Part shown: positions 1-5,518 of the stretch, in pieces
Numbering within the stretch: position 1 is the stretch's first letter
Layout: each line of letters starts with the position of its first letter
IMG/VR virus record: IMGVR_UViG_3300010148_000156
Span: 1-21,240 of that record
DNA: 21,240 bases
Source of the DNA: a virus
Reading direction: 5' to 3' (one strand)
Made by a program: the position numbers and the translations under genes
The notes under the pieces: model-generated
Databases searched by the model: none
Told to the model about the DNA's origin: nothing
Seen by the model: the letters and a program-made list of their open reading frames with translations, nothing else

Positions 1-708
1 ACCTGCAAAGTTCATATCTTCTACATTACCTAAATTATCAGCATTAGTTCTTACTTGGTATTCATATTTAGAAGATTCTGTTGAATCAACTCCATATCCT
101 TGTTTTATACCATAAGCTGTAGGTCCTCCTGCTCTATTTAAATGTAATCCTGAAAAATTAACAAGTGTTTGTGATAAGGTATTTATACCTAAGGGATTAT
201 ATATTCTACTTCTTCCCCCTAAATTTACACCAAATAAGCTTATTGGTTCTTCCTCTGTTTTAGGGTTTGTTCTTTGTAGTCCTGTTTGAGTAAGTAACCA
301 TGCCGGTCCTTCTGGTCCATCAAATGCCCATTTTCCTATTCTTAAAGCATCTTGTGCTGATCTTTTTATTTGAGTTAATAATCCTCCTCTAATAAGCCCG
401 TCAGTAGCACTATCTACAAAATCTCCTACTTGATTTAATAAACCTGAATCTGCAGGATTAGGAACATCAGGTAATTGATCTGCAGATAGTAATCCACTAT
501 ATAAATAAGGTTCTTTACTATAATCACCAAACGGTCTATCTGTTGCGCTTCCTTCTCCAAATTTAAAAGATGTTTGTCTAAATACTCTTTCAAATACAGG
601 TGTGTAAGACTTACCATAATTATAACCTCCCGCATCTGAAGGTGTGTTATGGTTAGGGTAAGCATTTACCCCAACAGTTAAATCTGTAAGGAGTTTTTTT
701 AAAGCCAT
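1..708 (-). CDS. Unrecognised phage structural-region protein, C-terminal part outside window
   Basis: An open frame of 236 codons runs from an ATG at 706-708 off the left edge without a stop, so only the N-terminal part is seen. It begins MALKKLLTDLTVGVNAYPNH. It has no signal peptide or membrane segment. A feature to search with is the stretch near residues 160-180 with the motif RIYNPLGINTLSQ, and a WLLTQTGLQRTNP motif near residues 137-149. I do not recognise the family. It lies 11 bases downstream of the repeat protein 720-1391, with no promoter core in the gap, so the two are probably co-transcribed. Position after the tape measure suggests a tail or baseplate component, which is inference from context only. 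The start is chosen because it is the first ATG of the frame after the upstream stop; there is no clear Shine-Dalgarno sequence. Confidence 0.8.
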   Translation of the reverse strand, partial: MALKKLLTDLTVGVNAYPNHNTPSDAGGYNYGKSYTPVFERVFRQTSFKFGEGSATDRPFGDYSKEPYLYSGLLSADQLPDVPNPADSGLLNQVGDFVDSATDGLIRGGLLTQIKRSAQDALRIGKWAFDGPEGPAWLLTQTGLQRTNPKTEEEPISLFGVNLGGRSRIYNPLGINTLSQTLVNFSGLHLNRAGGPTAYGIKQGYGVDSTESSKYEYQVRTNADNLGNVEDMNFAG

Positions 709-719
709 TTTATCTTATT

Positions 720-1391
720 TTAGTCTGGTAAATTGCTTAAGTATTCACCACTATTTGGTAGTCCACCATTTAAATCATGTACACTAGCGTTTACTGTTGT
801 TTCTCCAGTACCTAAACTTGGATAAGTATAATTTTCTGTAAGCATAGCTACGTGTAAATCTTGTCCACCTAATTGTTTTCCTGCTCCACCCTCATCACCA
901 AAACTAGGATTATTTGCTAATCCATCTAAGTCTTGATAAGGTGAATTTTGTGAACCACCTGGTACTAAAGATAATGAACTTTCATGTACTTGAGAAGCTA
1001 AATCTTTAGATTGTTGAAATTGTGGTCCTTGTAAACCATCTAAGTCTTGAAAAGGTGAACTACTATCACCACCAGGTACTGGTCCTACTACTTCAGTTGA
1101 ATCACCATGAGTATATGTAGATTGTTGTGTTAATGAATCTATATGTTTTTGTGATGCTTGAGCTGTTGGTAATTGAAATTGTGGTCCTTGATTTCCATCT
1201 AAATCTTGATAAGGTGAATTTTGTGAACCACCAGGTACTTCTTGTAAAGAGTCTACATGTGCCTGTGAAGCTTCATCTGTTGGTTTTTGGAAATTAGATG
1301 GATTAAAACTATCCATTTCTCCTAATGTTCCTCCTTGATTACCAAAACCCCCTAGTAAGTCTAAATTTGATTTTAAGTCTTTTAATCCCAT
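720..1391 (-). CDS. Repeat-containing hypothetical structural protein
   Basis: A 223-residue protein of unknown function. It starts MGLKDLKSNLDLLGG, resembling the short K/L-rich start of the next gene (MALKKLLTDL). The middle, about residues 34-158, is three imperfect copies of a unit with the pattern FQ-x-P-ASQ-x-H-DSL, then VPGG-SQNSPYQDLDG and QGPQ. The 14-residue string PGGSQNSPYQDLDG is identical in copies one and three. The second copy carries an insertion of about 17 residues. The protein is rich in Q, S, G, D and P, has no cysteine and no hydrophobic segment, and is probably extended or partly disordered between short binding motifs. It follows the tape measure gene by 30 bases, with a promoter-like core in that gap. 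A tail or virion-associated role is inferred from position; I cannot name a family. Confidence 0.85.
   Translation of the reverse strand: MGLKDLKSNLDLLGGFGNQGGTLGEMDSFNPSNFQKPTDEASQAHVDSLQEVPGGSQNSPYQDLDGNQGPQFQLPTAQASQKHIDSLTQQSTYTHGDSTEVVGPVPGGDSSSPFQDLDGLQGPQFQQSKDLASQVHESSLSLVPGGSQNSPYQDLDGLANNPSFGDEGGAGKQLGGQDLHVAMLTENYTYPSLGTGETTVNASVHDLNGGLPNSGEYLSNLPD
918..1292 (-). repeat. Three in-frame repeats inside the 223-residue protein
   Basis: Three coding repeats of about 34 to 53 residues with the shared core VPGG...SPYQDLDG or SPFQDLDG. At DNA level, about 1196-1230 and 922-960 are almost identical. That suggests recent duplication or strong constraint on the peptide. Confidence 0.75.
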
Positions 1392-1401
1392 AATTGTATT
1401 A

Positions 1402-1420
1402 TTTTATTATAAATATAAAT
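1402..1420 (-). promoter_or_regulatory. Candidate late promoter core upstream of the repeat protein
   Basis: The plus strand shows TATAAATATA at 1408-1417, so the minus strand reads TATATTTATA. It lies about 17-26 bases before the ATG at 1391 and directly after the tape measure stop codon. It shares 15 of 16 positions with the copy upstream of the tail tube gene (5488-5503). Promoter function is inferred from recurrence in intergenic gaps. Confidence 0.45.
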
Positions 1421-1421
1421 T

Positions 1422-3815
1422 TTATTCAAATCTTGTTTTAAAGTTTTCGTTTCTTGATTGATATTGTGCGTCATTTAATCCATACGGAGAAGCTACTATT
1501 ACACCAGGTTTATTTTCTACTACTACTTTAGTAACTCCTTGATTACCTGATCCTACTTCTCCTCCTTCTTGTGCTCTTCCTCCTCCACTAACTATTCCTC
1601 CTCCTTTATTCATAGCATATAAGTTACCTAATCCTACATTTTGTACTCCTTTTCGGCTCATAATAAATTCACCTTGTTCTGCTTCAATAAGAGTGCCTCC
1701 TTGAGAATGTCTTTTCCCTCCTATAAATCCCCCTTTTTCTGCTTTTCTTTTTGATAAACCATATACTAAACTAGCCATTCCAATAATAGCAGCTATTGCT
1801 ACTGGTATACCTAAACCAAATGGTATTTTAGCAAGTGAACCAAATATTTTAGCAGATGCTAAAGCTACATTCATACCTAACCTAGAACCTAATCCTCTTA
1901 CGGAACTTTTTGAAGCTTTATTTGAAGCTATATCAAATCCTAAACCTATAGCTTTAGCTACATTAGTAGCTACTGTTATTCCTTTAATAAGCATTGCACG
2001 TGCTTTAATAGTTAAGAAAATTGCTGCTACACTTCCTAATAAGGATTCCATAAAGGTTAATTCTTTTCTATTTTCTCCAAAAAGAGAAAGTATTCCTGAT
2101 AATCCTGTCATCATAATGTTAATAGGTTCTAAAGCTAAAGTTAATATGTTTAGAAATTCACCTAAAGGACCACCTACTAAATCAACAAATATTCCTTTCA
2201 TTTTTGCTACAGCATCATTAAAACTTTCTTGGACATTTCTTTGTTCTAATCTGTCTGCTAATTCGTCTTTACCTGCTGCTCTTAATTCTTCAACAGTTTT
2301 GCCTTGAGCTTCTTGTTTCATTAACATTTCAGATAATTCATCTGACGACATTCCAAATGATTTAGCTAAAGCATTTTGTTGTAAAACATTCATTTTACTA
2401 AATTCAGTAAAATTACCCGCTTGGCTTGCTACTTCTTCAGCTAATGCTGCATAGTCACCTTGTAATGCTAATGCTCTTGCTCTTTCTAAATTAAGTTGTT
2501 TACCTGTTAGTAATTCTGCTTCTAACTCTGCTTCTATAGACTGTTCAAAATTAAGTAATGCTGATCCTGCTTTTGCTACTTGTTCTAATTCTAATCCAAA
2601 TTCTTTAGCTTTCATTACAGCTTTTGCTATTGCCTCTGGATTAGCACCTAATTGTGCTTTAATCTGACCGGTAGTGTTACCTACTTTTTCTAATATTTCT
2701 TGATGACTAAATGATAAACCTGTTTGTTCTTTTTGTTTTTCTACAATTACCCCTATATCTTTTCTTGTCTCTTCTAAAGTTTTACCCGTTATTAAAGAAG
2801 ATTGTGCCATACCCCCAATGGCTTTTTCAGACATGCCAAATAATTCTGACATTTTTGCAGCTTCTATAGACATTTCTGAAGAAAAACCAGCTGCAAATCC
2901 AATTTGACTTTGTAAAATTCCTAAACCTTTTTGAATTCTTTCTGTATTAACAAATAAATCATTACTTGAGGCTGCTGCTATAGTCATTTCCTGTCTAAAG
3001 GCCATGGCTTCTCCACGAGATAATGCCATTCCTTTTTCAAGATTAGTAAGTTGTTTATCAAAAGTAAGACCTGCTTTAAGAGCTGCTATAGCTATTGTTA
3101 GTGGGTCTAATGCTCCTTTTATAACATCTTGGACGGCAGATTTTAAACCAACCATCATAGTTTGCATTTTACTTGCTCCCTCAGCTGCTGCCTTATTCAT
3201 CTTTTTTAAGGCTTCTTTAGAATCTATAAATTGACCTACTATAGGGATTTTACCTATTCCTTCTATAAGTTTACCTGAGGCTCCTACAGTGTCTTTAATT
3301 TTTCTAGCTATATTTTCTTGTTTATCTAATTCTAAAGCATTTTCTTTATTAGCAGTTACTTGTTCTTCATATAATTTTACAGCATCTGCTATTTCACTAT
3401 TAATACCTTGATGTTTTTCAACTAACATTTCAGTTAATCCAAAAGATGTTCCTAAATTAGCTGATATATCTTTTTGAGATACTCCTGCTTTTGATAGAAG
3501 TTGTTCTATTTCTCTATCTAAGCCTATTTGAGACTGTTTGTTTTTAGCTATGTCTTTTTGGATGTCATTTAAAGATAATTCTCCTTCTAATAATTTTTCA
3601 GCATTATCTACTAAGTTTTGAGATACACTTGCTGTGTCTTTAAATGCTTTTTTAAAGGATGCTGCTTCTATAGAATTCATTCCTAAAGATTTAGCTAAAT
3701 CTGCTGCCTCTGATGCTATATCTCTAGAAACAAATAAAACTTCTTGTAATTGTTCTCTTAAATCTCCAGCTTTATCAGCTGCTCCTTCTATTTCTTTTTC
3801 TGGATTGTCTGCCAT
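1422..3815 (-). CDS. Tail tape measure protein
   Basis: A 797-residue protein that would lie inside the tail tube and set tail length; at about 1.5 angstrom per residue (helical) it predicts a tail of roughly 120 nm. T4 gp29, the equivalent, is about 590 residues. The first 220 or so residues are charged, helical and coiled-coil-like. Hydrophobic stretches lie near residues 545-579, 593-603 and 664-686, as expected for a protein that may contact the host membrane during DNA entry. Near 694-728 is a motif common at tape measure C-termini: GGFIGG, HSQGGT, IEAEQGEFIMSRKGVQNVG. A Gly-rich segment follows. It sits after the gp26-like overlapping pair, the usual slot for this gene. A terminator and a promoter core lie immediately upstream, so it may be an independent transcription unit. 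No Shine-Dalgarno sequence precedes the ATG. Confidence 0.85.
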   Translation of the reverse strand: MADNPEKEIEGAADKAGDLREQLQEVLFVSRDIASEAADLAKSLGMNSIEAASFKKAFKDTASVSQNLVDNAEKLLEGELSLNDIQKDIAKNKQSQIGLDREIEQLLSKAGVSQKDISANLGTSFGLTEMLVEKHQGINSEIADAVKLYEEQVTANKENALELDKQENIARKIKDTVGASGKLIEGIGKIPIVGQFIDSKEALKKMNKAAAEGASKMQTMMVGLKSAVQDVIKGALDPLTIAIAALKAGLTFDKQLTNLEKGMALSRGEAMAFRQEMTIAAASSNDLFVNTERIQKGLGILQSQIGFAAGFSSEMSIEAAKMSELFGMSEKAIGGMAQSSLITGKTLEETRKDIGVIVEKQKEQTGLSFSHQEILEKVGNTTGQIKAQLGANPEAIAKAVMKAKEFGLELEQVAKAGSALLNFEQSIEAELEAELLTGKQLNLERARALALQGDYAALAEEVASQAGNFTEFSKMNVLQQNALAKSFGMSSDELSEMLMKQEAQGKTVEELRAAGKDELADRLEQRNVQESFNDAVAKMKGIFVDLVGGPLGEFLNILTLALEPINIMMTGLSGILSLFGENRKELTFMESLLGSVAAIFLTIKARAMLIKGITVATNVAKAIGLGFDIASNKASKSSVRGLGSRLGMNVALASAKIFGSLAKIPFGLGIPVAIAAIIGMASLVYGLSKRKAEKGGFIGGKRHSQGGTLIEAEQGEFIMSRKGVQNVGLGNLYAMNKGGGIVSGGGRAQEGGEVGSGNQGVTKVVVENKPGVIVASPYGLNDAQYQSRNENFKTRFE

Positions 3816-3827
3816 TATATAAAGTTA

Positions 3828-3843
3828 TTCGGGTATAAATATG
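3828..3843 (-). promoter_or_regulatory. Candidate late promoter core upstream of the tape measure
   Basis: Plus-strand TTCGGGTATAAATATG matches the copies before gp26-like (4911-4926), the coiled-coil gene (8916-8931) and sheath (8537-8551). On the minus strand it reads CATATTTATACCCGAA, about 13-28 bases before the ATG. It abuts the T-rich tail of the terminator at 3844-3870. That placement supports a role in starting a new transcript. Confidence 0.5.
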
Positions 3844-3870
3844 AAAAAAGAAAAGGTGCTTGCGCACCTT
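3844..3870 (-). terminator. Rho-independent terminator after the gp26-like pair
   Basis: On the minus strand a perfect 7-bp stem AAGGTGC / GCACCTT with loop GCAA (3853-3870) is followed by TTCTTTTTTC. It starts three bases after the stop of the small ORF 3873-4142. The plus strand lacks a following T-tract, so it should act only on leftward transcripts. Confidence 0.85.
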
Positions 3871-3872
3871 AT

Positions 3873-4142
3873 CTATTTATTAAAATAAAACATTGAAGGA
3901 TCTACATTAGGTCTTGATATGTCTCCATCACCTATGTTAGAACGTCCTTGTATTTTTTCTAATTCTTCATTTTGTTTTTTATTAAATTCGTTGATTCGGT
4001 CTATATGATACCTCCTCATCCAAACTGGCATGTTATATACTTCTGAGTGTATGAAACCACCGCCGCCATGGTACACTAGATCGTGGATCTCAGTATATAA
4101 TAATTGTCTATAATTCGGCGTCAGGCCAAAAAAACGAGGCAT
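3873..4142 (-). CDS. Small ORF overlapping the gp26-like gene; candidate T-like half of a tail assembly chaperone
   Basis: An 89-residue ORF starting MPRFFGLTPNYRQLLYTEIH. It contains a VYHGGGGFIHSEVYNMPVWM stretch followed by RRYHIDRINEF and a charged helical segment (NKKQNEELEKIQG). This motif set is familiar from small proteins next to gp26 in T4-like phages, but I cannot assign a named family. The ATG lies inside the end of the gp26-like gene, 35 bases of overlap, in a different frame, with no Shine-Dalgarno sequence. It could be made by re-initiation, or as the end of a frameshift fusion of about 336 residues, or both. Its place between tail tube and tape measure is where lambda has gpT and P2 has E'. 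The role is inferred from context. A strong terminator follows. Confidence 0.75.
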   Translation of the reverse strand: MPRFFGLTPNYRQLLYTEIHDLVYHGGGGFIHSEVYNMPVWMRRYHIDRINEFNKKQNEELEKIQGRSNIGDGDISRPNVDPSMFYFNK

Positions 4143-4157
4143 TGATAGGAATAGTTA
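4108..4157 (-). other. Candidate programmed frameshift window
   Basis: In the small ORF's frame, the last upstream stop is the TAA at 4155-4157; the gp26-like frame closes with the TAG at 4108-4110. Within that window lies a run of seven T (minus strand, 4128-4134), read as TCG TTT TTT TGG in the gp26-like frame and CGT TTT TTT GGC in the other. Slippage by +1 or -2 on the T-run would join the two proteins. Lambda G-GT uses -1, so the direction here would be unusual. Confidence 0.4.
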
Positions 4158-4884
4158 CATTTTCTTGAATATGCCCATCTTCAAATTCAATATTAAACTC
4201 TAAATCAATGTCTGGTTGTATTGATCTAACATATTCTCTAAGAGCTCTTGCGTCTCTTGCTAATAAGTTATTATCAACAAATTCTCTGATTGTTTTCTTT
4301 TCATAATCTCCATTTACAGACTGTATTAAGTATTTTAATCTAGTAGTTAATTCTGGAGAAGCCTTTTTATTAATCTTTTTTAAACCTTTTAACTCATTAT
4401 TAATCTTTTTTTCATCTTCTTGAGTTAATAATTTAAAAGTTAAATTAATTTTAGTTGTAGGTAAATTAAATTCAAATTCATTTTTACCTTTTATCATTAT
4501 ACTTTCATCAATATATCTATCTTCTGCCTTTGTTAAATCAACAGATACTACTTCCATTTCACCTGTTTTAGGATGAGGTAACTTAAATGAATATTCTGCT
4601 CCGTAACCTAAAATTCTAGATGCTACTAATACAGCATTTTTATCTCCTATTAGTAAATCATTATAATTAATATCAGTTATAATTAGAGATTGTAGTAATT
4701 TATCAATTACTGTGCCATTTTCTATGTAGTTTTGGTTTGTAAGAATATCTTCTTCACGAGCTGTCATATACTTCATTTCTATGACTCCACTTCTTAGTGG
4801 GGATCCTTCAGGATAAAGTAAACCTTTTGAAGGTAATGTTACTTCTTCGGAAGGAAATTGGGGTTTTTGTTGTGTTTGTTCCAT
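4108..4884 (-). CDS. 26: T4 gp26-like baseplate hub / tail assembly protein (T4_baseplate family)
   Basis: A 258-residue protein. The N-terminal half carries the hallmark block of the T4 gp26 family: LPSKGLLYPEGSPLRSG, then MKYMTAREEDILTNQNYIENG, then LLQSLIITDIN (about residues 18-73). The second half is charged and helical and ends with DLEFNIEFEDGHIQENVTIP before FFWPDAEL. T4 gp26 (208 residues) is needed to assemble the baseplate hub. The position just downstream of the tube gene and upstream of the tape measure is that of tail assembly chaperones such as lambda gpG, so the protein may help load the tape measure. Its last 35 bases overlap the next ORF, with a T7 run in the overlap. A promoter core lies 24-42 bases upstream of the ATG, preceded by a terminator. 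Confidence 0.8.
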   Translation of the reverse strand: MEQTQQKPQFPSEEVTLPSKGLLYPEGSPLRSGVIEMKYMTAREEDILTNQNYIENGTVIDKLLQSLIITDINYNDLLIGDKNAVLVASRILGYGAEYSFKLPHPKTGEMEVVSVDLTKAEDRYIDESIMIKGKNEFEFNLPTTKINLTFKLLTQEDEKKINNELKGLKKINKKASPELTTRLKYLIQSVNGDYEKKTIREFVDNNLLARDARALREYVRSIQPDIDLEFNIEFEDGHIQENVTIPINASFFWPDAEL

Positions 4885-4907
4885 AACGTTATTATTTATT
4901 TAAAACT

Positions 4908-4926
4908 AGTTCGGATATACATATAT
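4908..4926 (-). promoter_or_regulatory. Candidate late promoter core upstream of the gp26-like gene
   Basis: Minus strand ATATATGTATATCCGAACT, 19 bases identical to the copy at 8913-8931 before the coiled-coil gene. Such identity between two gaps 4 kb apart, in otherwise different flanks, is the best evidence that the element is a real signal. It lies directly after the T-tract of the terminator at 4928-4960. Confidence 0.6.
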
Positions 4927-4927
4927 T

Positions 4928-4960
4928 TAAGAAAAAAGAAAGCGCCAAAAAGGCGCTTTT
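4928..4960 (-). terminator. Rho-independent terminator after the tail tube gene
   Basis: Stem AAAGCGCC / GGCGCTTT (4939-4946 and 4952-4959) with a 5-base loop. On the minus strand it is followed by CTTTTTTCTT. A T-rich run also follows it on the plus strand (TTTTTCTTT), so it could act in both directions. Confidence 0.85.
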
Positions 4961-4981
4961 TCTTTATATAAATTATTACTA

Positions 4982-5467
4982 TTAGTAATTTAAGATGGCA
5001 TAATCCATTCTAATTGTAATATTGATGTTCATTGGTGTGTCTGAAGTCCAATCAGCATCTCCAAAGTTAGCTGCTTTACAGTAAGCACCTTTACAGATCC
5101 ATTCTTCAACTACATCACCTACAGGACCCAATGCGTTAAATCTAATGTCTTTTTTATAGAAATCAGAATAACCATCTCTACCTGTAACTGACTCATGTGA
5201 CAAACGAACCCACTCCATTACTGCTTGTGCACCTGATGGTGTTACTGGATCATAAAGATCAGCTGTAATGTCTTGCCAATCTGCTTTTCCTTTAATTTTT
5301 CTTTTCACATTAATGTGATCAAGAGTAACATCGTTAAATGAGATGTTTGGTCTTCCTACTTTTTTAACTAGGAATGCTGGAATTCCGTCGATGTACATTA
5401 TAAACCTATTTTGTAATTTAGGTTCAAATGCTGTGAACATCATTTCGTTTGTGTTTAATATCGCCAT
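4982..5467 (-). CDS. 19: Tail tube protein (T4 gp19-like)
   Basis: A 161-residue protein, close to T4 gp19 (163 residues). It polymerises as the inner tube through which DNA passes, surrounded by the sheath. The family pattern is visible from start to end: an N-terminal FEPKLQNRFIMYIDGIPAFLVKKVGRP, a central RKIKGKADWQDITADLYDPV, the helix AQAVMEWVRLSHESVTGRDG, and a C-terminal beta strand NINITIRMDYAILNY. It follows the sheath gene by 51 bases, the standard order. A promoter core lies in that gap, and a strong terminator follows, so it may be made from a short monocistronic transcript in addition to read-through from sheath. This would suit its high copy number. Two cysteines (WICKGAYCK) are present; no metal-binding role is claimed. 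Confidence 0.93.
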   Translation of the reverse strand: MAILNTNEMMFTAFEPKLQNRFIMYIDGIPAFLVKKVGRPNISFNDVTLDHINVKRKIKGKADWQDITADLYDPVTPSGAQAVMEWVRLSHESVTGRDGYSDFYKKDIRFNALGPVGDVVEEWICKGAYCKAANFGDADWTSDTPMNINITIRMDYAILNY

Positions 5468-5487
5468 CTTTTTATTTTATTTTATTG

Positions 5488-5503
5488 TTCTATTATAAAT
5501 ATA
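5488..5503 (-). promoter_or_regulatory. Candidate late promoter core upstream of the tail tube gene
   Basis: Plus-strand TTCTATTATAAATATA; the minus strand reads TATATTTATAATAGAA, about 21-36 bases before the ATG at 5467. It matches the copy at 1402-1417 at 15 of 16 positions. There is no terminator between sheath and this site. Confidence 0.5.
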
Positions 5504-5518
5504 AGCTTTTTCTTTTTT

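Noticed and set aside
435-665. 76-codon minus-strand ORF starting at 665
   Set aside because: It overlaps, in another frame, the longer frame 1-708, which has a proper start after a stop and protein-like composition. The 76-codon product is rich in L, I, T and Y as expected of a shadow frame.
698-710. T TTA AAA slippery heptamer just after the start at 708
   Set aside because: The sequence fits a -1 shift site, but it lies at codons 2-4 and the alternative ORF there is in the wrong frame for -1. It is simply the MALKKL coding sequence.
3873-4142. Naming the 89-residue ORF as T4 gp51
   Set aside because: It sits next to gp26 as an assembly-type small protein, but T4 gp51 is about 249 residues and I see no alignment that justifies the name.
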